From the NCBI RefSeq assembly GCF_048060115.1, contig NZ_JBHMIM010000031.1, positions 1 through 64,000 on the forward strand: a stretch of DNA of 64,000 nucleotides. Direction: 5' to 3'. The position numbers were made by a program, and so were the translations under genes. Within the stretch, counting starts at the first letter, position 1. The number at the start of each line of letters is the position of its first letter. This document shows positions 49,558 to 59,700 of this stretch, one piece after another. Below the pieces are notes generated by a model. That model was not told where the DNA came from and made no database searches. It was given only the letters and a program-made list of their open reading frames with translations. Source of the DNA: Micromonospora_E sp048060115. GTDB lineage: Bacteria > Actinomycetota > Actinomycetes > Mycobacteriales > Micromonosporaceae.

Positions 49558-50448
49558 TCATTCCGCCGGCCGGTGGTCACCGGCCGGCGCACGCTGGTCC
49601 GTCTGGCGTTCCGCCCTGGTCTGCGCCAGCGCGGTGTCCCGTAGCGCCGTCTGCTCGGCGGCGAGGGCCGTGTCCGCGTCGACGATGTGCCGTACCGCCT
49701 CGGTGACGTCGTCGGTCAGGCAGAGCAGGTCGAGGTCGGCGGTGCCGATCTTGCCCTGTGCCTGCAAGGTGTCGCGCAGCCAGTCGAGCAGACCGGACCA
49801 GTACCGGGTGCCCATCAGGACCACCGGGAAGCGGGTCACCTTGCCGGTCTGGACCAGGGTGAGTGCCTCGAACAACTCGTCCAGGGTGCCGAAGCCGCCG
49901 GGCAGCACCACGAACGCCTGGGCGTACTTGACGAACATGGTCTTGCGGGCGAAGAAGTACCGGAAGTTGATGCCCACCTCCACCCATTCGTTGATGCCCT
50001 GTTCGAACGGCAATTCGATGCCGAGGCCGACCGACACCCCACCGGCCTCGGTGGCCCCACGGTTGGCGGCTTCCATCACCCCCGGACCGCCACCGGTGAT
50101 CACCGCATAACCGGCGGTGGCCAACGCGGCGCCCAGTTCTTCGGCGAGTCGGCATTCGGGACTGTCCGGTGCGCTGCGCGCGGATCCGAAAACGCTGACC
50201 GCCGGCGGCAGATCGGCCAACGTGTCGAACCCCTCGACAAACTCCGACAGAATGCGCAATGCCCGCCAGGAGTCCTTCGTCTTCCATTCGGCGCGGGTCC
50301 GTGAATCGAGCAGACCCTGATCGGCGGTATCACCGCGGACCGCCTCCCGGCGCAGGGTCACCGCGCCACGGTGCCGCTCTGACCTGGGTCGGGCGGGTGC
50401 CGGTGCGGAATCGCCGCTTGCCGCGGTCCCGTTGTCTTGATAGTCCAT
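49558..50448 (-). CDS. LOG-family protein, long form
   Basis: 296 aa, TIGR00730-type. An N-terminal extension of about 75 mostly polar residues is followed by the LOG core: VFGSARSAPDSPE, ITGGGPGVMEAANRGA, FFARKTMFVKYAQ and the catalytic PGGFGTLDELFEAL. The longer form is found next to the shorter LOG gene and dap genes in several actinobacteria. ATG 50448 is preferred to a GTG nine bases upstream. Likely nucleotide 5'-monophosphate nucleosidase; the exact substrate is unknown. Confidence 0.92.
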   Translation of the reverse strand: MDYQDNGTAASGDSAPAPARPRSERHRGAVTLRREAVRGDTADQGLLDSRTRAEWKTKDSWRALRILSEFVEGFDTLADLPPAVSVFGSARSAPDSPECRLAEELGAALATAGYAVITGGGPGVMEAANRGATEAGGVSVGLGIELPFEQGINEWVEVGINFRYFFARKTMFVKYAQAFVVLPGGFGTLDELFEALTLVQTGKVTRFPVVLMGTRYWSGLLDWLRDTLQAQGKIGTADLDLLCLTDDVTEAVRHIVDADTALAAEQTALRDTALAQTRAERQTDQRAPAGDHRPAE

Positions 50449-50732
50449 CTGGACCACCGTAGTCGGCGGCCCGGCGGGTGCGGCGTCGCCGGACCCGTGC
50501 GTGTCCAGAGCGGACGCCGACAGCGGGTGCGGCTGCGCGGTTGGGCCGCAAGTGGCGACGCGGCCGGCCGCGACCGGCGCCCAGGTGGTGGCGGCAACAA
50601 TCCGGTACCGGACGCAACCAAATCGGCTGCGCGTACGTCTCCACTAACAGATACTGGTTACACCGGCCGGTGGAGGGGACGTCCCTGTTGGGCAGGGACA
50701 TCGGAACGGTGCCTTCGGGGGGAGGAGTCACG

Positions 50733-50888
50733 ATGATGACACGTAGCGAGTTGATCCGGGTCCGGCGTCAGATGCATCGACGGATCCGGGCCGTGGTGGC
50801 TGAGCGGCGGATGGCCGGGGGGCGGCCACACCCGGCCGAGACGGTCACCGATTCCGCCATCGAGCAGGAGCCGGTGCTGCTGCAGTGA
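50733..50888 (+). CDS. Small basic hypothetical protein (51 aa)
   Basis: Starts MMTRSELIRVRRQMHRRIR with a very strong GGGGGGAGGAG ribosome binding site; ATG 50733 and ATG 50736 are both possible. The N-terminal half is a basic helix and the C-terminal half is polar. Unrecognised family. It sits alone between the divergent LOG gene (284 bp upstream) and the convergent dapE (15 bp downstream). The 284-bp upstream region has no other gene. Confidence 0.65.
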   Translation: MMTRSELIRVRRQMHRRIRAVVAERRMAGGRPHPAETVTDSAIEQEPVLLQ

Positions 50889-50903
50889 ACCTGCGGCACC
50901 GCG

Positions 50904-51977
50904 TCAGGCCGGCACCAACCAACGCCGCAGCATCTCGGCGCCCTGCCGGATCTTGTCGACCTCCACGTGTTCGTCCCGGGCGTGGGCGAGGTTCGGGTCG
51001 CCCGGGCCGAAGTTGAGCGCCGGGATGCCCAGCGCGGCGAACCGGGCGACGTCCGTCCAGCCGAGCTTGGCCACCGGTGGCTCGCCGACCGCCGCCAGGA
51101 ACTCCCGGGCCGGCGCGGAGTCCAGACCGGGCAGCGCACCGCCGGCGCAGTCGACGATCTCGACGTCGAACCCGGCGAAGACCTCATGCACGTGCGCCTG
51201 CGCCTGCTGGTCGTCGCGATCCGGCGCGAACCGGAAGTTGACCTCGACGGCACACTCGTCCGGGATGACGTTGCCGGCCACTCCGCCGTTGATCCGGACC
51301 GCGTTCAACCCTTCCCGGTAGTGGCATCCGTCGATGGTCACGTCACGCGGGCGGTAGTCGCCCAGCCGGCGCAGCACCTCGCCGGCGGCGTGGATGGCGT
51401 TCACCCCGCGCCAGGACCGCGCCGAGTGCGCCCGGCGGCCGGCGGTGGTGACCATCGCCCGCAGCGTGCCCTGACAACCGGCTTCGACGACGCCGTAGGT
51501 CGGCTCGTGCAGCACCGCGAAGTCGGCCGCCAGCCACTGCGGGTGGGCCTGCGCCACCAGGCGTAGCCCGTTGAACCGCGAATCGATCTCCTCGGCCTCG
51601 TAGAACAGGTACGTCACGTCGTAGCGCGGTGCGTCCACGGTCACCGCCAGGTGCAGCGCGTGCGCGAGCCCGGACTTCATGTCGGAGGTGCCGCAGCCGT
51701 AGATCAGGTTCCCGTCGACCCGGGACGGAAAGTTGTCGGCCAGCGGCACGGTGTCCAGGTGCCCAGCGAGCACCACCCGTTGCGTCCGGCCCAGGTCGGT
51801 CCGGGCCATCACCGTGTTGCCGAACCGCTGCGTGCTCAGCCAGGGCACCTCGGCCAGCACCTGCTCGACGCAGTCGGCGATCCGCTGCTCGTCGAGCGAC
51901 ACCGACTCGATGTCGACCAGCGCGCGGGTCAACGTCACCGGATCGGCCAGGACCTCGGGGCTCAGCGGGTTCACCAT
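50904..51977 (-). CDS. dapE: Succinyl-diaminopimelate desuccinylase
   Basis: 357 aa M20-family metallohydrolase that removes succinate from N-succinyl-LL-diaminopimelate in lysine and peptidoglycan precursor synthesis. Metal ligands and catalytic residues are visible: LAGHLDTVP (His, Asp), YGCGTSDMKSG (Asp), FYEAEEI (Glu-Glu) and the late His in ARDEHVEV. ATG 51977 begins MVNPLSPEVL. It is divergent from dapD across 117 bp, which suggests shared control of the succinylase branch. Confidence 0.95.
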   Translation of the reverse strand: MVNPLSPEVLADPVTLTRALVDIESVSLDEQRIADCVEQVLAEVPWLSTQRFGNTVMARTDLGRTQRVVLAGHLDTVPLADNFPSRVDGNLIYGCGTSDMKSGLAHALHLAVTVDAPRYDVTYLFYEAEEIDSRFNGLRLVAQAHPQWLAADFAVLHEPTYGVVEAGCQGTLRAMVTTAGRRAHSARSWRGVNAIHAAGEVLRRLGDYRPRDVTIDGCHYREGLNAVRINGGVAGNVIPDECAVEVNFRFAPDRDDQQAQAHVHEVFAGFDVEIVDCAGGALPGLDSAPAREFLAAVGEPPVAKLGWTDVARFAALGIPALNFGPGDPNLAHARDEHVEVDKIRQGAEMLRRWLVPA

Positions 51978-52094
51978 GGCTGGCACGGTACCGTCTCGAC
52001 AGGGCCGGACCGTCCCCAGATCGCCCAGATCGCCCCGCTCGGTCGGGCACCGGCCCACGGTGACACATTTCCCTGATCGGAAGGCGAAAGTTCG

Positions 52095-53060
52095 GTGACG
52101 GTTTCGACACAGCCTGCCTGGGGCATCGGCCTGGCCACCTGCACGGAGCAGGGGCAGGTGCTGGACACCTGGTACCCGGCCGGGCAGCTCGGCCTCGGCG
52201 AGTTGCCACCGGCAGCCGACGGCACCACCCCCGCCGACCTGCTCGGGCTGCCCGCCGGCGCGCTCGGTCCGCGTGCCCTGGCCGGGCTGAGTACCGAGGT
52301 GGTGGTCGTCGAGATCGGCTCGCTGGCCGATCCGATCAAGGACGCCTCCGACGCGTACCTTCGGTTGCATCTGCTCTCCCACCGGCTGGTCCGGCCGAAC
52401 GAGCTGAACCTGGACGGGATCTTCGGCCAGCTGGCCAACGTCGCCTGGACGTCCGCCGGGCCATGCCCGCCGGACCGGGTCGACGAGCTGCGGCTCGTCG
52501 AGCGGGCCGCCGGGCGGCACCTGGCGGTGTACGGGGTGGACAAGTTCCCCCGGATGACCGACTACGTCGTGCCGGCCGGGGTGCGCATCGCGGACGCCGA
52601 CCGGGTCCGGCTCGGCGCCCACCTGGCGGCCGGGACGACGGTGATGCACGAAGGGTTCTGCAACTTCAACGCCGGCACCCTGGGCACCTCGATGGTGGAG
52701 GGCCGGATCGTCGCCGGCGTGGTGGTCGGTGACGGTTCGGACGTCGGTGCCGGCGCGTCGATCATGGGCACCCTTTCCGGCGGCGGTACGGAGAAGGTCC
52801 GCATCGGCGAACGCAGTCTGCTCGGCGCCAACGCCGGCATCGGCATCTCGCTCGGTGACGACTGTGTGGTCGAGGCGGGCTGCTATGTCACCGCCGGTTC
52901 GAAGGTGACTCTGCCGGACGGCCGGGTGGTCAAGGCCCGCGAGCTGTCCGGGGTCGCCGGACTGCTGTTCTGGCGCAACTCGGTGACCGGCGCGTTGGAG
53001 GCCCGCCCGCGCACCGGCGCCGGCATCGAACTCAACGCCGCCCTGCACGCCAACGACTGA
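52095..53060 (+). CDS. dapD: Tetrahydrodipicolinate N-succinyltransferase
   Basis: 321 aa, actinobacterial DapD type. It transfers succinyl from succinyl-CoA to tetrahydrodipicolinate. The C-terminal two thirds forms a left-handed beta-helix of hexapeptide repeats (RIVAGVVVGDGSDVGAGASI, then VRIGERSLLGANAGIGISLG). MHEGFCNFNAGT is a conserved active-site segment. GTG start at 52095. Divergent from dapE; its 3' end is followed by the second palindromic element. Confidence 0.96.
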   Translation: MTVSTQPAWGIGLATCTEQGQVLDTWYPAGQLGLGELPPAADGTTPADLLGLPAGALGPRALAGLSTEVVVVEIGSLADPIKDASDAYLRLHLLSHRLVRPNELNLDGIFGQLANVAWTSAGPCPPDRVDELRLVERAAGRHLAVYGVDKFPRMTDYVVPAGVRIADADRVRLGAHLAAGTTVMHEGFCNFNAGTLGTSMVEGRIVAGVVVGDGSDVGAGASIMGTLSGGGTEKVRIGERSLLGANAGIGISLGDDCVVEAGCYVTAGSKVTLPDGRVVKARELSGVAGLLFWRNSVTGALEARPRTGAGIELNAALHAND

Positions 53061-53125
53061 CCGCAACCCTGTCTCACTCGACCCAGCCCCAGCCCCAGCC
53101 CCGGCCCCCGGCCCCGGCCCCGGCC

Positions 53126-53189
53126 CCGCGATCTTGCATTTATCGAGAACATATGTCCAAGTTGTCCGTCGATAAGTGCAAGATCGCGG
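53126..53189. repeat. Long palindromic intergenic element, copy 2
   Basis: 21-nt arms at 53126-53146 and 53169-53189 (core GATCTTGCATTTATCG, one G-T mismatch) with a 22-nt loop containing ACATATGTCCAA and TTGTCCG. The arms and loop motifs match copy 1 at 15324-15391. It lies between the convergent 3' ends of dapD and the subtilase gene, next to a CCCCAG/CCCCGG hexamer run (53083-53128). A shared transcription terminator is the simplest role. Confidence 0.8.
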
Positions 53190-53200
53190 AGGACGGGGGG

Positions 53201-56200
53201 TCAGCGCACGGCGATCCGGTACGCCTGAATGATCGTCTGCCGCGCCGTGTTGCCGGCCCGGTCGGTCACCGAGGCGCGCAACGACACGTACCCGTCCTGC
53301 CTCGGGTGGCTGACCGTGGCGGTCCAACCCGCCTTCGCCGACCGCACCTCGGCCCGCTGCCAGGTCTCCCCACCGTCGTAGGACGCCTCGATCACCGGCT
53401 TGCGGATGCCGATCCCGGCCACTCCCGGCTGGTGCGCGACCGTGAACGGGATCTCCACCGTCCGGCCGGCGGTGGCGGTGTTGACCGGGTCGAGGCTCGG
53501 CGCGAACCGCACCGCCATCACCGGCAACGCCGCCGTCTGGTTACGGACGACCGGCCCGGACGGGAACGTCCACACCCCGCTGACCGAGGTCGAGAAGTCG
53601 CTCACCGCCTGAGTCGCGGCGACCTCCAGCCGGTAGTTCGCCAATGCCCGGGGCACCTCGAACCAGCCGTATCCGGGATACTCGCTCTCCCCGACCAGTT
53701 TGCCGTCGCGGTACAGCGCCGTTCGACCGGTCTCGGTCAGTACCCCGCCGGGATGGCCGTGCGCGTCGCCGAACAGCGGCACCTCCACGGAGATCATGTT
53801 GCCGTCACGGCGCACCCAGCCGCCCGGACCGTCCGTCGTGGCGAAGACCGGCCCGTACGGCGCGACGTTCCAGGTGTCCAGGGTCTGTTTGCCGGGCTGG
53901 TAGCGCTGCGGCGGCGCGGAGAGCACCGCGGTGTACTCCGGCCAGTCCTGATCCTCGACCGCCCGGGAGAACTCCAGCGAACTCGTCCAGCTCAACGAAC
54001 TGTCGACGCTGTAGTGCTCCACCCGTACGCTCGGCAACTCGACGGGGGCGACGATCGCCCACGCCCCTGGGTCACGCGCGTCGCGCACCGGGAAGATGAC
54101 CCGGTCGGTACGTTCGCCGTGGTCGACACCACGGAACCGGTGCCGCACCGTGGCCAGGTCGCGTGGCCGGTAGTGGCGGGTGAAGCCGGTGGGTAGCCGA
54201 TCGGCGAAGAACTCGGTGAGCCCGTAGAAGTAGGGACTCGCGGCGAAGCCGCCCTCGCCGTCGGGGCGCAGCCACTGGCTGTTGATGTTGGTGGTGAACT
54301 CGCCCTTGCGCGGTGGCGCCCCGGCCTGACCGGTGGAGAGCCCGTCGAAGGTCTCCGCGAGCAGCCCGACTCCGCCACTGGCCTCGGTCCAGTAGACGAG
54401 GTTGATGTCGACCAGTGCCGGCTGGGCGGTCTCTTCGGGGACCGTGAACCGCACCGGCTCGCTGTCGCGGGCGTCGAAGATGACAGTGGTGTCCGCTTCG
54501 AGTCTGAGGTTCGGTCGAGCCAGGACAGCGACCTCGTACTCCTCCGCTTCCTCGTCGACGACCCGGGTGATCATGCTGGACAGGCCGTACCGGCCGGCCG
54601 GCAGCCGGACGGTCGCCGCACCTGACCCGTCGCCGCTCCACGGCACCGCGTCCACCTGCTGGCCCAGCCCGATGGCGACGGTCCAGTACTCGTCGGTCGG
54701 CGCACCCGTCTGGTCGACGTGGGCCAGGGAGAGGTCGTAGCTCTCCACTTCCCGGTTGACGCCGAACGGGGTGCTGACCCGCACCCCGTCGTCGCCGCTG
54801 GCGACAAGGTGCCCGGAGTAGTAGCCGTCCGGCGCGTCGACACTGGTGTCGGCGGTGACGGTGACCTTGGCGGTGCCGCCGGCCGGCACGGTCAACTCGG
54901 TGGCGCCGACGCTGAACATCCCTGCCGGCGCGGAGCCGGCAGCCGTCGCGACGCCGTCGACCGACAGCGACAAGGTCTGCTCGGTGGTGCCGGTGTTGCG
55001 GTAGGTGACCGTCTCGACGACCGGCTCGTCGTCGTGGTGCGGCCAGGCGGTGCGTCCGAACGAGATACTGGCCGGCGTCGTGGTCACCGTCTGGGTGATG
55101 GCACGGGCCACGTCGACCCGGCCGGCACCCTGCTGGTACGCGGTGGCGCCGGGCTGTGGCGCGGCGGACCCCATCAGCCCGGACTTGAGCCGCTGCGCGG
55201 TCCAACCGGGGTGTTTCTGGGCCAGCAACGCCACCGCGCCGGTGACGTGTGGCGCGGCCATCGACGTGCCGGAGGCGGCGACGTAGTGCTCGTCGACCGG
55301 CTCGTCGAGAGTGGTGCCGGCGGCGCGGGCGGCGACGATGTCGACACCCGGGGCGGTCAGGTCCGGCTTGACCGTGTCGTCTCCGACGCGTGGCCCCCGG
55401 CTGGAGAAGCCGGCGAGAACGTCGTCGCGGTCCACCGCGCCGACGGTGAGCGCCGCGGCGGCGCTGCCCGGTGAGGCGATGGTCCGGTCACCGCCGAAGT
55501 TGCCGGCCGAGATGACGAAGAGCGAGCCGGTCTCGGCGGTCAGCGTGTCGACCGCCTCTTCCAGGGGGTCGATCTCCGGGGTGTCCCAGCCGCCGAGGCT
55601 GACGTTGATGACGGTGGCCCGCTGATCGGCGGCGGCCCACTGCATTCCGGCCAACAGCGCCGATTCGGTGCACCAGTACGACTCGCAGACCTTGCCGGAG
55701 ATGAGCGTGGCGTCGGGGGCCACGCCACGGTTGGCACCGTCGGAGGCTGCACCGCTGCCGGCGATGATCGACGCGACGTGGGTGCCGTGGCCGACCTTGT
55801 CCGCCGGGTCGGAGTCCTCGGTGAAGTTCTCCGATCGGGCGACCTTGCCGGCCAGGTCCGGATGGTCGGCGTCGATCCCGCTGTCCAGCACCGCGACGGT
55901 CACCCCGGTGCCGGTGAATCCGGCGTCGTGGGCGGTCGGCGCGCCGATCTGCCCGACGCTGCGCTCGAGCAGGAGTTGCCGCTTGCCGTCCAGCCAGACG
56001 CGGGTCAGCCCGGAACCGGCGGCCAGCGATCGTGCGCCAGCCGGGCCGGCCGCCGCGCCGGTGCCGGCGATGGTCGTCCAGAAGTCGGCGGCGGTGACCT
56101 TGTCGACGCTCACGGCGGCACCGCCGATCGCGGGCAGTTCCCGGGTGGCCCGTGCCCCGGCGGGCGCCGCGCCGGCCCGGCGGGCGACGGTGGGGTCGGC

Positions 56201-56602
56201 GTGTTCGACGAGCAGCGGGATCCGCCGGGTGGCGGCGTCGTGATAGCCGGCCGAGATCAGGTTGGTGATGTTGAACAGTCGCCGGTCGAGTGCGCCCGCC
56301 TGGATCAGCGGTTGGGCGTCGGACGGGACGACGTACAGCCCGTCGGCCCTGCGGTAGGTGTGGAAGCGCAGGTGGCCGCGGCTGGCGGCGGGTCGTACGG
56401 CGGTGCCGTGGGTGGTGATGACGATTCGGTCACCGGTGATCAGGGTGACGGCGTCGGCGGGTGTGGCGGCCCGGGCGGTGGCACTCTCGGTCGTTGGCGT
56501 GGGCTGGCGGGCGGCGGCGGGTGTGGACTGGCCGAGGCCGATCAGGCTGGCCGTCAGGGCGACGACGAGCGCCGCTGCGGTGTGTTTCCTGACTGGATGC
56601 AA
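53201..56602 (-). CDS. Secreted subtilisin-like serine protease (S8), large
   Basis: 1133 aa. A signal peptide (residues about 1-32, ending near AAARQ) and a propeptide precede the catalytic domain with Asp240 (VAVLDSGIDADHPDL), His272 (VGHGTHVAS) and Ser447 (ASGTSMAAPHVTG), a complete triad. The C-terminal half (about 500-1133) contains beta-rich domains, including a FNIII/CARDB-like part (VVETVTYRNTGTTEQTLSL) and a bacterial Ig-like end. The start is TTG 56602 with GGGGAGG six bases upstream. It probably degrades extracellular protein for nutrition. No obvious anchor is seen. Confidence 0.93.
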   Translation of the reverse strand: MHPVRKHTAAALVVALTASLIGLGQSTPAAARQPTPTTESATARAATPADAVTLITGDRIVITTHGTAVRPAASRGHLRFHTYRRADGLYVVPSDAQPLIQAGALDRRLFNITNLISAGYHDAATRRIPLLVEHADPTVARRAGAAPAGARATRELPAIGGAAVSVDKVTAADFWTTIAGTGAAAGPAGARSLAAGSGLTRVWLDGKRQLLLERSVGQIGAPTAHDAGFTGTGVTVAVLDSGIDADHPDLAGKVARSENFTEDSDPADKVGHGTHVASIIAGSGAASDGANRGVAPDATLISGKVCESYWCTESALLAGMQWAAADQRATVINVSLGGWDTPEIDPLEEAVDTLTAETGSLFVISAGNFGGDRTIASPGSAAAALTVGAVDRDDVLAGFSSRGPRVGDDTVKPDLTAPGVDIVAARAAGTTLDEPVDEHYVAASGTSMAAPHVTGAVALLAQKHPGWTAQRLKSGLMGSAAPQPGATAYQQGAGRVDVARAITQTVTTTPASISFGRTAWPHHDDEPVVETVTYRNTGTTEQTLSLSVDGVATAAGSAPAGMFSVGATELTVPAGGTAKVTVTADTSVDAPDGYYSGHLVASGDDGVRVSTPFGVNREVESYDLSLAHVDQTGAPTDEYWTVAIGLGQQVDAVPWSGDGSGAATVRLPAGRYGLSSMITRVVDEEAEEYEVAVLARPNLRLEADTTVIFDARDSEPVRFTVPEETAQPALVDINLVYWTEASGGVGLLAETFDGLSTGQAGAPPRKGEFTTNINSQWLRPDGEGGFAASPYFYGLTEFFADRLPTGFTRHYRPRDLATVRHRFRGVDHGERTDRVIFPVRDARDPGAWAIVAPVELPSVRVEHYSVDSSLSWTSSLEFSRAVEDQDWPEYTAVLSAPPQRYQPGKQTLDTWNVAPYGPVFATTDGPGGWVRRDGNMISVEVPLFGDAHGHPGGVLTETGRTALYRDGKLVGESEYPGYGWFEVPRALANYRLEVAATQAVSDFSTSVSGVWTFPSGPVVRNQTAALPVMAVRFAPSLDPVNTATAGRTVEIPFTVAHQPGVAGIGIRKPVIEASYDGGETWQRAEVRSAKAGWTATVSHPRQDGYVSLRASVTDRAGNTARQTIIQAYRIAVR

Positions 56603-56619
56603 CGTGAACCTCCCCGTTG

Positions 56620-56637
56620 GACGTCTGACAAGACGTC
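56620..56637. promoter_or_regulatory. Inverted repeat in the subtilase leader
   Basis: GACGTCT, four bases, AGACGTC: a perfect 7-bp dyad 18 to 35 bases upstream of the TTG start of the subtilase gene. It could be a regulator operator or a small hairpin in the leader. Confidence 0.45.
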
Positions 56638-56754
56638 TGGGTCGTGATCCGAAGCCCCAGGATTACATACGCGGTATGCACATCGATGCTTTGAAACTCG
56701 GGACAATAGGGACGCGTACCGTACGCAGTGCGACGTACATACGACAAACCGTCG

Positions 56755-59700
56755 CTACGGCAGGATCGACCCGACCGGCTGGCCACCGGCCAGCCAGGCC
56801 GTCGCGTCCCGCTGCGCCAGCGGCCGGGAGAAGAGATAGCCCTGCCCGAACCCGCACCCCAGATCGCCCAGCAGGTTCCGATCCGCCACGGTCTCGATGC
56901 CCTCGGCGACCACCGCCAGGCCGAGGGTGTGCGCCAGCCGGATGATCCCGTCCACCAGCGACCGCTGCCGGGTGGAGAACGCCATCTCGGCGGTGAACGA
57001 GCGGTCGATCTTCACCACGTCGATCGGCAACTGCCGCAGGTAGCTCAACGAAGAAAAGCCAGTGCCGAAGTCGTCGATCGCCATCCGCAGCCCCAGCTCA
57101 CGCAGCTGCGCCAGGTCCGACCAGATGTGGTCGTCGCTCTCCAGCAGCAGGCTCTCGGTCAGCTCCAGCATCACCGACTCCGCCGGCAGACCACCCTCAG
57201 TGAGCTGCTGACGGACCTTCGCGACGAACCCGGCCGCTCGGAACTGCCGGGCCGACACGTTGACACTGACATACGGCACGGTCCCCGCCGGCAGGCAGAC
57301 CTGCCACTGCGCCGCCGCCGCGATCGCCCGACGCAGCACCCAGTCACCGATCGGCTCGATCAGGCCGGTCTCCTCCGCCACGTCGATGAACTGGTCCGGA
57401 CGCAGCAGCCCCAACGTCGGATGGCGCCAGCGCAGCAGGGCCTCCAGCCCGACCGCGCAGCCGGTGGCCAGCTCCACGATCGGCTGATACTCGACGACGA
57501 AGTCGGTCTCCACGTCGGCCCGCTCCAGGGTGGTCCGCAGCTCCATCCGGTGGACCAGGCTGACGTGCAGGGCCGGCTGGAAGCGCCGCCACCGCCCCTT
57601 GCCCTCGTCCTTCGCCACGTACAGGGCGAGATCGGCGTGCCGCATCAACTCGTCGGTGCCGACAGCGTCCGCCGTCGTGGCCACCCCGACGCTGACGGCT
57701 CCCCCAACCAGCCGGCCGGCCAGCCGGAACGGCTCGGTGAAGGCCGAAACCAACCGCTGCGCCATCTGCTCCGCCTCGGCCGGGTCCTCGGCGTCGTCGA
57801 CAAGCGCGGCGAACTCGTCCCCACCCAGCCGGGCAGCCATGTCGGCAGAGCCCAGGGTGGCCGCCAGCCGGTTCGCCACGGCGACCAGCAACTCGTCACC
57901 CGACTGGTGGCCCATCGTGTCGTTGACCACCTTGAAATCATCAAGATCGATAAAAAGTACGCCGACCGTGTGGTTGCCCCGCTGCGCCCGGGCCACCGCC
58001 TGCTGCACCCGGTCGTGGAAGAGCACCCGGTTCGCCAGCCCGGTCAACGAATCGTGGAACGCCCGATGGGTCAACTCGCGCTCCAGCCGACGCCGCTCGG
58101 TGACGTCCCGCAAGGTGAGGACCAGGCCGCGCACCGTCCGGTCCGACCGCAGGTCGCGGCAGCTCACCTCGACCTGTACGGCGGTTCCGTCGGCGTGCCG
58201 CAGCTGCCAGTCCTGCCAGTCGTGGGCCTCACCCGAGGACCGGACCATCGCCAGCCCCTCGATGACCTGCTCGTGGTCGTCGAGGTCGACCAGATCGGTC
58301 ACCATGCCACAGTCGGTGGCCGGTCGGCCGAGCACCGTCTGCACGGCCGGACTGGCGTACCGGATCCGGCCGTCGTCCTCGACGATCAGGATGATGTCCA
58401 CGCTGCTGTGCACCAGGGTCCGGAAGTACGCCTCGGCGTCCCGCTGGTTGATCTCGTCGCTGAGCCGGATCCGCTCCAGCGCCATCGCCGCGTGGCCGGT
58501 GAGCACCTCGATGGCGTCGCGCAGCACGCCCAGCACCGCCGTCTCGGCCGACACCAGCAGAACCCCGGCGCGCGGCCCGAGCGCGGCCCGGCCCGCGACT
58601 GCCGGGCGGGGGTCCGGGCGCCGATCGGTACTCCGTCGGCGGGCGCTCGACTGGGCCGGCACCGGTGCCGGCAGCAGCCGTTCGGGCAGCACCAACGGGC
58701 AGAGCAGCGCGAACGGGAACGATCCGAGCTGGTTGGCCAGCATCGGGGTGAGCGCCGGCCGGCGCAGCATCCGGGTGCGCCGCACCGCCGCCGCCGACGG
58801 CAGCAGCGCGCCGGTCGCGGTGACCGGCACCGACGGACCCCAGATGCTGCCGGCCAGCGCCGGCACCCCACCGGACTGGTTCAGGACCAGCACCAACCGG
58901 TGCTCGGCGCCGGCCGGCACGATCTGCCGCAGTCCGGCGCGGATCGCCTGATCCACTTCGGCGGCGTCGGCGGCCGAGACCAGCGCCGCGCACGCGTCGC
59001 GCAGGCCCTGCTCACGCCGCACCGTCTGGCGGTGCGCGGCGAGCACGTCGCCGAACCTGCTGAGCACCAGGGAGAAGACCACCGCCGAGGTGATCGCCAG
59101 CATCGCGCCGTCGCGGATCCGCCCGGTCAGCGACTCGATCAGCAGGATCGTCGGGGCGATCATCGTGGCCAGGATCAGCAGCACCGCCCATGGGGCGCTG
59201 ACCTTGCCCTGCTCAACATCCACCGGCTCGGACATCTGCGCCATCGACGGCTGCAGCCCGGCCGCGCCCCAGCAGACGTAGAGCAGCAGCCAGCCGACCT
59301 CGATCGGGCCGCCCGGCTGCCACTGCTCCCCCAGCGTGGTCAGTCCGTAGAGGATGTCGCTGACGAGCATCCCGCCGGCACCGACCAGCAACAGCAACAG
59401 GGCCGGGGTACGGGGCTCCATCGCCAGCAGACGGATCATCACCGCCAGAATCAACAGATCGCCAAGGGCGTACGCGGCGAGCAAAGACCGCCCGATCGGG
59501 CTCATCCCGGCCGCGGTGATGTACGGGCCGACGATGAAGATCCAGGCAAGCAGCGTGGCGGCGCACAGGAATGTGAGGACGTCCAGCAGTCTGGCTCGAT
59601 CGCCGATCATCCGGTTGCTACGGGTCAGCGTGAACAGTCCGGTGGCGGTAAGTGCAAATACGGTCAGATAGCAGAGCTCGGCGACGGGCGAGCCGGGAAA

